Part shown: piece by piece, positions 31,180 through 39,965 of the stretch
Position numbering within the stretch: position 1 is the first letter of the stretch
Layout of the letters: each line of letters starts with the position of its first letter
NCBI RefSeq assembly: GCF_018614035.1
Contig: NZ_JAGGPA010000012.1
Coordinates: 1 to 64,000 of the forward strand
Direction of reading: 5' to 3'
Origin: Streptomyces sp. ISL-96
GTDB lineage: Bacteria > Actinomycetota > Actinomycetes > Streptomycetales > Streptomycetaceae
DNA length: 64,000 nt
Notes under the pieces: model-generated
Seen by the model: only the letters and a program-made list of their open reading frames with translations
What the model was told of the DNA's origin: nothing
The model's database searches: none
Made by a program: the position numbers and the translations under genes

Positions 31180-33923
31180 CCACCGCTCCGCCGCCGGTCA
31201 ACCGGCTCACCATCGAGGCGCTGCTCGACACTTACGCCTTGGGCCTGCGCGACCGGCGGCTGATGCTGGTGCACGGCCGGTATCCGGCCACCGCTGCCGG
31301 GGTGTTCACCGCGAAGATCGGCGGCGAGTCGCGGCGCGTGCACGTCAGTGACCAGACGTCCGTACTCGGCATCGTGGACGCCTGGCACCAGCACAGGGCG
31401 GACGAGGAGCGGGCCGGTGATGTGCTGGTCGTGACCACCGGCATTGGCGACGAGCAGCTCGGCTGGGATGTGCGGGGGCATGCGGTCAAACGGCGCATGC
31501 TCACGGTCGAGAACGCCGAGATCGTGAAACAGCGCTTCGGCGCGAAGGAACTCGATCCGCGGATGTACCGCGAGACCTGGCTCCTCGAAGCACTCCTGGA
31601 CGCCGAGCCGCACGACGGCTGGCAGCGCACAGGTTCCGTACTCACCCGGGACGCGGCCGTGCGCGCTTTGCTCGTCGCGCGGCTGGGTCTCGCACGTACG
31701 GGGACGGGTGAGGCCGCGACGGACGTCGCCATCGACGCCGACGCACTGCTCGCCTGGTCCCGCACGCCGGCCGGCGCCACCCGCTTCAACGAGCTGGACT
31801 CCCGTGAACGCGACGAACTGAAGCACTGGCTCGGCGAAACGGCGGGTGCGGCCGTGCCCGTACTGATGTCGCTCGTCGAGGCGGGGCGCGGAAACGACGC
31901 CATGGCGCGCGGGCTGCTCGGTTCGGCGATGGCGGACCCGGCGACCGGCCCGGACACGGTGCTCGCCGTCGGCGGACTCTTCGGCCAGGTGCGCCGAGCC
32001 GATGTGCTGGCCTTCAGCGACGCTGTGGCCGGCACGCTCACGCGCTGGATCGGTGAGGCGAAGCACAATGACACCGCCAAGCAGCGGGTGTTCTCCGTCA
32101 TCGACCAGGCCGACCGGCTCGCCACAGAGGCGGGGCTGACGGACGCACTGCGAGCGAGCCGCTTTCTGTTGTCCAGCTTTACGGCCCAGCTGCGCGCTGT
32201 CGCCGTGGAATTGGCGCGCTCACCGGTCCTCGCCGAGGCGGCCCTGGCCGACCTGCGCGGCCATGCTCTGGCAACTTTGCACGGTGACCGGATCGCCGTC
32301 GCCGAGATGGCCGTAAGGCTGGCCCGCTGGTTGGCCACGCCCGAGCCTCGGGTGGATTCGGTGGCGTCCGGGGTGTGTGCGCACCTGGGCGAGTGGGGCT
32401 GGGTGGATCGGGCACTGAACGTGCTGTGGTCGGGCGACCCGGTCGGTGACGCGGTGGCCGATCAGGCATACCGGGCCCTGCATGACGCCGCGCGGGCGCG
32501 CAGGGACATCCTCGACGAGCAGTTCGCGGTACGGCTGGCTGGCTGGACCCGTACGGCAGCCGCACAGAACCCGGGCGGCTGCCTGCTGGTGGAGAACGTA
32601 CTGACCGAGGCCGCATTGCCGCTGTACGGCGGGACGGCAGCCCCACTGGTGCTGTTGCTCGACGGCATGAGCAGTGCGGCGGCCGTACAGATCGGCGAAG
32701 AGACCGAGCGCGAAGGGTGGATCGAAGCCGTACCGAATCCGCCGGCCGGGCAGGCACCGCGGCGGCTCGCCGCCGTATCGATGCTGCCCTCGGTGACGAG
32801 GATCAGCCGTGCCTCGTTGCTGACGGGCAGCGCGGTCATGGGCGGTCAGTCCACCGAGACGGCGGGGTTCGCCGCCTACTGGAGGCAGCACCGAAGTGAG
32901 GGAGTGCTATTCCACAAGGCGTCGATAGGAGGGCCGTCCGGACACCGTCTCGCCGAGGAACTGGCCACGGCCCTCGCCTCGGATGCCGTGGTCGGTGTGG
33001 TGCTCAACACGATCGACGACGCGCTCGACCACGGGCAGCAGGGTGAGCGGACCCAGTGGCGGATCAACGACATCACTTTCCTGCGCGAACTCCTGGCCGC
33101 GGCCAAGGGGTACGGGCGTCCGGTGCTGCTGGTCGCCGATCACGGGCATGTCCTGGAGCGCGGCGCAAATGCCGGACCGGCCCGGATGTCCGGGGCTGAG
33201 TCCTCCCGCTGGCGCACAGGCACCGCCGGGGACGGGGAGATCGAGCTGTCCGGGCCGCGCGTGCTCGAAGGCGGCGGCACGATCATCACGCCGTGGCGGG
33301 AAGACATCCGCTACACACCGCGCAAGGCCGGGTACCACGGCGGTGCGTCGCTCGCCGAAGTGACGGTGCCCCTGCTGGTGTTGTTGCCTGCTCTGGAGGC
33401 GCTGCCCAATAGGTGGCAGGTCCTGCCGAGGGAACTCGCGACGCCGCAGTGGTGGATCGAGGGCCGGGCCGCCCTGGGAGCAGCGGCAATCGAGACGGCG
33501 GTGGCGGAGCCTGCCGCCGTCAAGCCCAAGACTTCCGGGAAGCGGCCTCAGCCCACCGGTGAAGGTCTCTTCGCCGAGACCGATATCGCGCGGGAGCCTG
33601 TGACGCTGGGCGCCAAGGTGGTCGCCAGCAATGTGTACGCCGCGCAGAAAGTGTACGTACGCAGAGCACAGGACGAGGTGGTCGCAGCCGTCATCGACAA
33701 GCTCGCTGACGCGGGCGAGACCATGTCGCCCGCAGCCCTTGCCGCTGCCATTTCCGCGACGGGCCGGGTCAAACGCAACATCGACGGCTTCATCGCCACG
33801 CTGCAGCGGCTGCTGAACGTCGAGGGCTATCCCGTGCTCAGCTTCATCGACTCCGGGCACACGGTCAGACTCGACGTACAACTGCTGCGCACACAGTTCC
33901 AGCTGGAAGGAAACCGACCGTGA
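31176..33923 (+). CDS. pglZ: BREX-2 alkaline-phosphatase-fold protein PglZ
   Basis: A 915-residue protein with the PglZ alkaline-phosphatase-superfamily domain in its second half: the metal/nucleophile strand VLLLDGMSSAAAVQI near residue 490 and VLLVADHGHVLERG near 650. The N-terminal half carries the BREX-2 specific region (TTGIGDEQLGWDVRGHAVKRRMLTV, in part). PglZ is the signature protein of all BREX systems and its phosphatase or nuclease-like activity is needed for defence. The start overlaps the pglY stop and the stop overlaps brxD (GTGA), showing tight coupling. Length fits type 2 PglZ. Confidence 0.93.
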   Translation: MTTAPPPVNRLTIEALLDTYALGLRDRRLMLVHGRYPATAAGVFTAKIGGESRRVHVSDQTSVLGIVDAWHQHRADEERAGDVLVVTTGIGDEQLGWDVRGHAVKRRMLTVENAEIVKQRFGAKELDPRMYRETWLLEALLDAEPHDGWQRTGSVLTRDAAVRALLVARLGLARTGTGEAATDVAIDADALLAWSRTPAGATRFNELDSRERDELKHWLGETAGAAVPVLMSLVEAGRGNDAMARGLLGSAMADPATGPDTVLAVGGLFGQVRRADVLAFSDAVAGTLTRWIGEAKHNDTAKQRVFSVIDQADRLATEAGLTDALRASRFLLSSFTAQLRAVAVELARSPVLAEAALADLRGHALATLHGDRIAVAEMAVRLARWLATPEPRVDSVASGVCAHLGEWGWVDRALNVLWSGDPVGDAVADQAYRALHDAARARRDILDEQFAVRLAGWTRTAAAQNPGGCLLVENVLTEAALPLYGGTAAPLVLLLDGMSSAAAVQIGEETEREGWIEAVPNPPAGQAPRRLAAVSMLPSVTRISRASLLTGSAVMGGQSTETAGFAAYWRQHRSEGVLFHKASIGGPSGHRLAEELATALASDAVVGVVLNTIDDALDHGQQGERTQWRINDITFLRELLAAAKGYGRPVLLVADHGHVLERGANAGPARMSGAESSRWRTGTAGDGEIELSGPRVLEGGGTIITPWREDIRYTPRKAGYHGGASLAEVTVPLLVLLPALEALPNRWQVLPRELATPQWWIEGRAALGAAAIETAVAEPAAVKPKTSGKRPQPTGEGLFAETDIAREPVTLGAKVVASNVYAAQKVYVRRAQDEVVAAVIDKLADAGETMSPAALAAAISATGRVKRNIDGFIATLQRLLNVEGYPVLSFIDSGHTVRLDVQLLRTQFQLEGNRP

Positions 33924-35254
33924 CGGCTGCCCCGTCCCTCGTGAGCGCGGCGCGCCGCCGCGAGGTCGTCGATGCGCTACGGCGCGGAACCGTGCCCCAG
34001 GCCGGGCTCGACCTCTTCGCGGTCGGTCTCGACCGCTTCCAGTCGTCCCTCGACGACGATATCTCCACAGTGTCGCGGGGCGGTGCCGCCTTCCACGCCA
34101 TCCGTGGGGAGTACGGCTCCGGCAAGACCTTCTTCGCACGCTGGCTCGCGGAGCGGGCCAAGCGCGCAGGTCTTGCCACCGCCGAGGTGCAGATCACGGA
34201 GACCGAGACCCCACTGCACAAGCTGGAAACTGTCTACCGCCGTCTCACCGAACGACTGACTACCGCCACCCACCAGCCGAGTGCCCTGCGCGCCGTCATC
34301 GACTCGTGGTTCTACACGCTGGAGGAAGAAGTCCTCGACACCGGGGAGGCGGACGAGGACGACGGCGAGGCGCTGACGAAGGCAGTGGACGAGCTGATGG
34401 AACGTCGGCTCGCGGACGTGGCACGTACGACACCGGCCTTCGCAGCCGCTCTGCGCGGCTACCGACAGGCCGTCGCGACCGGCGACGGAGCCACCGCCGA
34501 GGCGCTCATCGCCTGGCTCGGCGGCCAGAAATCCGTGGCAGCCTCGGCGCGCAAGGCCGCCGGTGTACGTGGGGAACTGGACCACTTCGCGGCGCTCGGC
34601 TTCCTGCAGGGCCTGCTGACCGTACTGCGCGACTGTGGCTACCCGGGGCTGCTCCTCGTCCTCGACGAGATCGAGACCCTGCAGCGGGTTCGTGGTGACG
34701 TACGGGAAAAGGGCCTCAACGCACTGCGACAGCTGCTTGACGAAATCGACGCCGGCCGTTTTCCGGGCCTGTTCCTGGTCATCACCGGGACACCGGCCTT
34801 TTACGACGGGCAGCAGGGCGCGCAACGGCTCCCACCCCTGGCGCAGCGGCTGGCCACAGACTTCACCACCGACCCGCGCTTCGACTCCCCCCGGGCGGTG
34901 CAGTTGCGTTTGGCCGGTTTCGACCTGGCCAAGCTGGGCGAACTCGGTCGTGGTGTACGTGACTTGTACGCGGTAGCGGCTCGGCACCCGGAGCGGATCG
35001 CAGCGCGGGTGGACGATGCGTACATCGGCGAACTGGCCACGGCCGTGACAGGCGGGCTCGGCGGGAAGGTCGGCGTCGCACCGCGGCTCTATCTGCGCAA
35101 GCTGGTCGCCGATGTGCTGGACCGTGTGGACGAGTTCGAGGACTTCGACCCCAGGCAGCACTACGCGCTCACCGTCACCAGCGCGGAGCTGAACGAAGTG
35201 GAACGCAACGCCGCGGCGGCCGACGCGGACGACATCGCACTGGATCTCCCGTGA
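33920..35254 (+). CDS. brxD: BREX ATP-binding protein BrxD
   Basis: A 444-residue AAA-type ATPase. Walker A GEYGSGKTFF lies near residues 62-71, and LLLVLDEIETLQRVRGD serves as Walker B near 245-255. BrxD is found in BREX types 2 and 6 next to the helicase brxHI, as here. GTG 33920 overlaps the pglZ stop and the brxD stop overlaps the brxHI start by four bases (GTGA). Role: probably loads or cooperates with the helicase on DNA; this is inferred from pairing. Confidence 0.92.
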   Translation: MTAAPSLVSAARRREVVDALRRGTVPQAGLDLFAVGLDRFQSSLDDDISTVSRGGAAFHAIRGEYGSGKTFFARWLAERAKRAGLATAEVQITETETPLHKLETVYRRLTERLTTATHQPSALRAVIDSWFYTLEEEVLDTGEADEDDGEALTKAVDELMERRLADVARTTPAFAAALRGYRQAVATGDGATAEALIAWLGGQKSVAASARKAAGVRGELDHFAALGFLQGLLTVLRDCGYPGLLLVLDEIETLQRVRGDVREKGLNALRQLLDEIDAGRFPGLFLVITGTPAFYDGQQGAQRLPPLAQRLATDFTTDPRFDSPRAVQLRLAGFDLAKLGELGRGVRDLYAVAARHPERIAARVDDAYIGELATAVTGGLGGKVGVAPRLYLRKLVADVLDRVDEFEDFDPRQHYALTVTSAELNEVERNAAAADADDIALDLP

Positions 35255-37374
35255 GTGGTGTTGACGATCTCGACCCAGTCCTGGTCCACCACATCGTCAA
35301 CACCCTCGGATGGCCGGGGCTGAGGCCCCTCCAGGAGGAGTCGATCGCGCCGCTGATGGCTGGACACGACGCGGTGCTGCTGGCGCCGACGGCCGGCGGA
35401 AAGACCGAGGCGGCGTCTTTTCCGCTGTTGTCACGGATGACGGCTGAGCGGTGGTCCGGCACTTCGGTGCTGTACGTCTGCCCTTTGAAGGCGCTGCTGA
35501 ACAATCTGCTGCCACGGCTTGAGACGTACACGGCGTGGCTGGGGCGCAGTGCGGCGCTCTGGCACGGGGATGTCGGGGCCGGTCAGCGGAAGAGGATTCT
35601 GGCGCAGCGCCCGGACGTACTGCTCACGACGCCTGAATCGCTCGAGGCGATGCTGGTCAGTGCAAATGTCGATCACGCGTCCTTCTTCGCCGGGCTGCGG
35701 ACGATCGTGGTCGACGAAGTCCATGCCTTCGCCGGGGACGACCGGGGGTGGCATCTGCTCGCTGTGCTGGAGCGGCTGCAGCGCGTCGTGGGACGGCCTG
35801 TTCAACGGGTCGGTCTGTCGGCGACCGTAGGGAACCCGGACGAACTGCTGGGTTGGCTGCAGGGATCAGGGGCGGGGAAGCGGCCGGCACGGGTGGTCGC
35901 ACCTCACCTGTCCGAGACGCAGTCACCGTCGAGCGCACCCCCGCCCGGTGATATTCAGCTCGACTACGTAGGCTCGGTCGACAATGCGGCAACCGTCATC
36001 GCGTCGTTGCACCAGGGCGAGAAGCGACTGGTCTTCTGCGAATCGCGGCGGCTTGTCGAGGAGTTGGGCGAGAAGCTCCGTTTCAAAGGCGTGACGACCT
36101 TCTTGTCCCACGCCTCCCTTTCTGTGGACGAACGGCGGCGCGCAGAGCAGGCGTTTGCCGAAGCGCGGGACTGCGTCATCGTCTCGACCAGCACGCTGGA
36201 ACTCGGGATCGACGTCGGAGACCTGGACCGCGTCATCCAGCTCGACGCGCCCACCACAGTCGCCTCCTTTCTGCAGCGTCTCGGTCGCACAGGACGCAGG
36301 CAGGGCACCCCCCGCAACTGCCTTTTCCTCGCGCTGGACGAGAATGGGCTGCTCGGAGCGGCCGGCCTGCTGCTGCAGTGGTCGCGAGGCTGGGTGGAAC
36401 CCGTCGTGGCGCCGCCGGAGCCGAGGCACATCGTCGCTCAGCAGGTGCTTGCCCTCTGTCTCCAGGAGCACCGGGTCGGAGACCGGCTGTGGTCCGAGTG
36501 GTGGAACGGCCTCGGTCCCTTCGGGCAGCCGGCAGAGCCGATTGTCCGGCACCTCGTCGATGAGGGATATCTGGACCGGGACGGCGGCATGCTGTTCATC
36601 GGGCCGGAGGCGGAACGGCGCTTCGGTCACCGGCATTTCATGAATCTCACCGCCGTATTCACCGCGCCACCCCAGTTCACGGTGTTGCAGGGCCGCAGGG
36701 AGATCGGCAGGACCGACCCTGATCTGCTCACCGAGCAGATCGAAGGGCCTCGGAAGCTTCTGCTCGCCGGACGCAGCTGGCTGGTGACCTACATCGACTG
36801 GCAGCGCAAACGCTGCTTCGTCGAACCGGTGGACGGTGGCGGCCGGGCGAAATGGAGCAGTGTCGGCTTCGCGCTCGGCTCGTCCTTCGAACTGGCCAGG
36901 GCGGTGCGTGAAGTGCTGCTCGGCGCCGATCCGCCCGTCGCGCTGACCAAGCGCGCCGTCGTGAGTCTCGCCGAAGCCCGGGAGCACTTCCTGGAGGAGG
37001 TGCATCCGGGCGGCACACTCATTGCCCGAGGCTCGGGCGGATACGTGAAGTGGTGGACCTGGGCCGGCCACCGCACGAACGCCACGCTGGCCGCGACCCT
37101 GGGCACGGTCGTCACCCCGGCCCAACGTGTGAACGACTGCTGGATCCGGCTGCGCGAGGACCTCACACAGCAGGCCTGGAAGCAGGCGGTCGCTGAGGCC
37201 CCGGAACAACTCTGCCTGCCGGATGTAGACGAACGGGCAGTAAGAGGACTGAAGTTCGCGGACGCACTTCCGCCGCGGCTGGCTCAGGCCACGCTCGCCG
37301 CGCGCCTTGCCGACTTTGACGGGGCAAGGGCGGTGCTCGAAGAACCGGTCAGGTTCGTGACCGACCTCAGATGA
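35251..37374 (+). CDS. brxHI: BREX Lhr-like DEAD/DEAH helicase BrxHI
   Basis: A 707-residue superfamily 2 helicase. The Q-motif region PGLRPLQEESIAPL, Walker A APTAGGKTEAA near residue 46, DEVH near 154, SATVGNP near 190 and the motif VI run LQRLGRTGR are all present. The C-terminal part is Lhr-type winged-helix/beta-rich sequence. It is the last gene of the BREX-2 operon. Its 3' end overlaps the convergent DUF3800 gene by 8 bases. All catalytic motifs look intact. Confidence 0.93.
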   Translation: MSGVDDLDPVLVHHIVNTLGWPGLRPLQEESIAPLMAGHDAVLLAPTAGGKTEAASFPLLSRMTAERWSGTSVLYVCPLKALLNNLLPRLETYTAWLGRSAALWHGDVGAGQRKRILAQRPDVLLTTPESLEAMLVSANVDHASFFAGLRTIVVDEVHAFAGDDRGWHLLAVLERLQRVVGRPVQRVGLSATVGNPDELLGWLQGSGAGKRPARVVAPHLSETQSPSSAPPPGDIQLDYVGSVDNAATVIASLHQGEKRLVFCESRRLVEELGEKLRFKGVTTFLSHASLSVDERRRAEQAFAEARDCVIVSTSTLELGIDVGDLDRVIQLDAPTTVASFLQRLGRTGRRQGTPRNCLFLALDENGLLGAAGLLLQWSRGWVEPVVAPPEPRHIVAQQVLALCLQEHRVGDRLWSEWWNGLGPFGQPAEPIVRHLVDEGYLDRDGGMLFIGPEAERRFGHRHFMNLTAVFTAPPQFTVLQGRREIGRTDPDLLTEQIEGPRKLLLAGRSWLVTYIDWQRKRCFVEPVDGGGRAKWSSVGFALGSSFELARAVREVLLGADPPVALTKRAVVSLAEAREHFLEEVHPGGTLIARGSGGYVKWWTWAGHRTNATLAATLGTVVTPAQRVNDCWIRLREDLTQQAWKQAVAEAPEQLCLPDVDERAVRGLKFADALPPRLAQATLAARLADFDGARAVLEEPVRFVTDLR

Positions 37375-38323
37375 CTGGCTGCTGTTCACCTTCGGATGCC
37401 AGCGGCTCGGGGAAAGCGGCGGCCGGAGCAAGATCGAGCGCGGCCGCAGGAGCGGGGATACGCACGGGTGTGGACGGCTGCGTCGGCCCGGCGTAGTCGA
37501 ACAACTTGCTTCCCGGCAATTGCCGACGATGGTCGGCGACCACCACGCCGCCGGTCCACTTCTCGGGCCGGACCTCATACCGGTGCTGCAACTCGCCCAG
37601 TCGTGGGCAGTGTTCACGAGCGGCGCCATGACCAGGGTGGCAGTGGATGTTCCACGTCAGATCGTCCGCGTACGTTGTACATGCGGCGGGGAAGAGGATG
37701 GCGGACACAACAAGGTCGGCGATCTGCAAACCGACATGGGTGTCGCTGTGGCCGAAAACAGGGGACTCCGCGAGGTGCGGAAGGCGATCGGCTCCGTTAC
37801 GGAACTTCTCCGTCGTCACGCAATCCACGTTCTTGAGGTTCTTCACATAGCTGCGGCTGTCGAGAACGACGACGCCGCTCCCGTCACGCTCCGCCAGGAA
37901 GTGCTCAAAGTTCTCGCACATGGAACGCACTGACGACAGGTACATGGTCTCGGTGTCGTTGACGACGTTCTCTTTCAACGCCCAGATTCGAGCCAGTACT
38001 TTGCAATCGTGCTGCTCCAGAAGCGACAGCAAATCGGCCAGAATGCGATGGGCCGTACGGAGCTGGTTTCGGCCACCGTGCCGCATTTTGCGGCGGATGG
38101 TGTCGCCCTTCAACTCGTGCCGGATGACATCGATCGGGTGTACCCCGTCCTTGGCCAGCGACGGCTCGTACTTCTTCTTCAGGGCAATGAAATTCCAGAC
38201 CAACGACTTGAGACGATGCTCCGGGACAGTGAAGCCGCCGATCACCATGACTGGTTGCGAATCCGGCTTCTCCGGCTTGACGACTTGGCCGTTGCCGGCC
38301 TCATCGACGTAGCACAGATACAA
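37367..38323 (-). CDS. DUF3800 protein (RNase H-like fold)
   Basis: A 318-residue soluble protein starting with the DUF3800 signature YLCYVDEAGN (an early Asp of the RNase H-like fold), with VVLDSRSYVKN and a later GLQIADLVVSAIL that supplies a second acidic site (QIAD). DUF3800 proteins are predicted metal-dependent nucleases frequent in defence islands. The start is TTG 38323, with AGGGGG four bases upstream; no ATG or GTG fits the conserved N-terminus. It converges with brxHI. The leader shows alternative RNA helices described separately. The C-terminal 40 residues are Pro/Ala-rich and probably disordered. Confidence 0.85.
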   Translation of the reverse strand: MYLCYVDEAGNGQVVKPEKPDSQPVMVIGGFTVPEHRLKSLVWNFIALKKKYEPSLAKDGVHPIDVIRHELKGDTIRRKMRHGGRNQLRTAHRILADLLSLLEQHDCKVLARIWALKENVVNDTETMYLSSVRSMCENFEHFLAERDGSGVVVLDSRSYVKNLKNVDCVTTEKFRNGADRLPHLAESPVFGHSDTHVGLQIADLVVSAILFPAACTTYADDLTWNIHCHPGHGAAREHCPRLGELQHRYEVRPEKWTGGVVVADHRRQLPGSKLFDYAGPTQPSTPVRIPAPAAALDLAPAAAFPEPLASEGEQQPVI

Positions 38324-38383
38324 CGTGCCCCCTGGGAATGAACCAACTATGGCCGACCCCAGATCCCTGGGGGACGGCCATAG
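38324..38383 (-). promoter_or_regulatory. Switch-like leader of the DUF3800 gene
   Basis: Hairpin 1 in the leftward transcript pairs CTATGGCCG with CGGCCATAG (forward 38347-38355 and 38375-38383) and CCCCAG with CTGGGG (38357-38362 and 38367-38372) around a 4-base loop. An alternative helix pairs forward 38328-38337 with 38364-38373 (10 bp, one central mismatch) and would bury the GGGGG ribosome site of TTG 38323. The two share bases and exclude each other. Confidence 0.45.
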
Positions 38384-38621
38384 GATGCGCCACGCCGTAC
38401 GTGCCGGTCGCAGCTGGGTGTTCGTACTGTTACGAGCGTATGCGTGTCTGGCGCACCGGACAAGTGACTGCCGCGAGGCCCGCGCATGGCTGCTGCGCCG
38501 GGGTGCGCGCCCTGGTGTGCTTCATGTGCCCCCTGCGGAGTGGCGGGCTGGCTGAAAGCAGGGCTGCGCCGAAGCCTCTGAACAGGTATTTCTTGGGGTT
38601 CGTCGTGGGAGGGGGACGGTC

Positions 38622-38834
38622 ATGCTGCTGGTTGTGGGACTGCTCGTGATCGGTGGGCTGGCGGTCGTCTCGCGGTGTGGCGGGCCTACGTATCGGCAGC
38701 GTCCGTGTCGGCGGAGGCGCAAGGGGCTGTTTCATCGGTGCCATCAGCATCCGTTCGCGCCGGTGACGGTTACCGACCTGGCGGGGCTCGGTCTCTTTGT
38801 GACCGCGTACGGCCTGTGGGCGCTCGCGGGATGA
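38622..38834 (+). CDS. Very small membrane protein upstream of the Mrr nuclease
   Basis: A 70-residue protein with one N-terminal membrane helix (LLVVGLLVIGGLAVVS), a short Cys/Arg-rich middle and a second hydrophobic stretch at the C-terminus (LAGLGLFVTAYGLWALAG). GGGAGGGGG precedes ATG 38622. Its stop overlaps the start of the Mrr-type gene (ATGA), so the two are translationally coupled and could form a membrane complex. No family recognised. The preceding 298 bases (38324-38621) hold only the DUF3800 leader and presumably this promoter. Confidence 0.65.
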   Translation: MLLVVGLLVIGGLAVVSRCGGPTYRQRPCRRRRKGLFHRCHQHPFAPVTVTDLAGLGLFVTAYGLWALAG

Positions 38835-39493
38835 GGACGAGGGGTACGGGTGGGTGGGTGGCCCTGCCTTGGTGGGTATGGGGGCTGTTCGCGATGGCGG
38901 CGATCGTCGCGGCGGGGAGAGGGATGGCCACCCTGTGGGCGCATCCCGCGGGGCCCTGGGTGATGACGGGGCTGGGCGTCGGCGGGCTCGGGATGCTGTA
39001 CGTGGGGCCGGGGCGGCGGGCGTTGGCCAGGAGACCGGTTCCGGGAGCGGCGTTGAGGTACTCGCTCACGCACCTGGATGCCCTGGGCGACCGGGACTTC
39101 GAGCTCGCGGTGCACCGGCTGCTCAGGCGTGACGGGTTCGCGGCGACTCATGTCGGCAAGGCCGGGGACAAGGGCGCCGACGTCATCGCGGTCGATCGAT
39201 GGGGGCGGACTTTCGTCGTGCAGTGCAAGCGGCTACGCCGGGACAGGAAGGTGGGCGACCAGGATGTGCAGCGGGTCAATGGCACCTACCGACACGACCA
39301 CGGCGCCGCGTTCGCGGTGATCGTAACGACTGGCGGCTTCACCCTGCCGGCGCTCGCGAGTGGGCCCGGCTACGGGATCCACATGGTTGACCGGGGCGGT
39401 CTGGAGCAATGGGCGGATCTGGGGATGCCTCTCTACGGTCTGCTCGGGATCGCCGCTCCGCCGCACCAACGCCGGTGGCAATTGTCCCGCTAG
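38831..39493 (+). CDS. Membrane-anchored Mrr-type restriction endonuclease
   Basis: A 220-residue protein with two N-terminal membrane helices (about residues 11-29 and 43-59) followed by an Mrr-like PD-(D/E)XK nuclease domain. Catalytic positions: FE at 90-91, GADVIAVD with D117, and VVQCKR with Q131-x-K133. Mrr enzymes cleave modified or foreign DNA; the membrane anchor suggests action on DNA entering at the envelope. ATG 38831 overlaps the preceding small gene. Followed by EACC1 with an 88-base gap. Confidence 0.88.
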   Translation: MRTRGTGGWVALPWWVWGLFAMAAIVAAGRGMATLWAHPAGPWVMTGLGVGGLGMLYVGPGRRALARRPVPGAALRYSLTHLDALGDRDFELAVHRLLRRDGFAATHVGKAGDKGADVIAVDRWGRTFVVQCKRLRRDRKVGDQDVQRVNGTYRHDHGAAFAVIVTTGGFTLPALASGPGYGIHMVDRGGLEQWADLGMPLYGLLGIAAPPHQRRWQLSR

Positions 39494-39581
39494 GGATCAA
39501 GGAGCACGTGAGATCGCTAGGGTGGCGATCAGTGCTGATGTGCTGAACACGGTGTACGAAAAGGCAAGTTGGAGGAACGGC

Positions 39582-39965
39582 ATGGCCGATATCGGCGGTT
39601 CGCTGAGGGTGCGGGTGTTCGGGGCGGATCCGGCGCATGCCGAGCGTGAGGCCCGGCAGCTTCGCGAAGTGCTGGGCAAGATCGATGGCGTGCGGGCCAC
39701 CTTCGAGAAGGGCGAGAGGGTCGCCGAGCAGCAGGACGGCGCGAAGGGAGCGATCCTGACTCCCGAAGTGGTCCTGCTTGTCGGTGGCGGGACGTTCACC
39801 CTGATCAGGGCGGCGATCAAGGCCTGGGTCGAGGTCCGCAAGAGCCGTTACGCGCGAGTCGAGTTCAGCGATGGCACGGTGAGCGAACTGCGTGGCAGCG
39901 TCTCCGGGCGGGAGCTCAAAGAGATCCATGAGCAGCGGCAGAACCGCCCCGAGGTGGGGCCGTGA
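39582..39965 (+). CDS. EACC1 (effector-associated constant component 1) protein
   Basis: A 127-residue protein of the EACC1 type: N-terminal strand SLRVRVFGADPAHAEREARQL, a central hydrophobic segment TPEVVLLVGGGTFTLIRAAIKAW and a short SRYARVEFSDGTVSEL hairpin. EACC1 genes stand directly upstream of caspase-like effectors in actinobacterial conflict systems and are thought to regulate or localise the effector. GGAGG lies 6 bases before ATG 39582. The stop overlaps GTG 39962 of the caspase gene (GTGA), so translation is coupled. Confidence 0.85.
   Translation: MADIGGSLRVRVFGADPAHAEREARQLREVLGKIDGVRATFEKGERVAEQQDGAKGAILTPEVVLLVGGGTFTLIRAAIKAWVEVRKSRYARVEFSDGTVSELRGSVSGRELKEIHEQRQNRPEVGP

Noticed and set aside
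38338..38649. A 103-residue rightward frame before the Mrr pair
   Set aside because: Composition is Cys/Gly-rich without a ribosome binding site and it overlaps the DUF3800 leader; no coding evidence.
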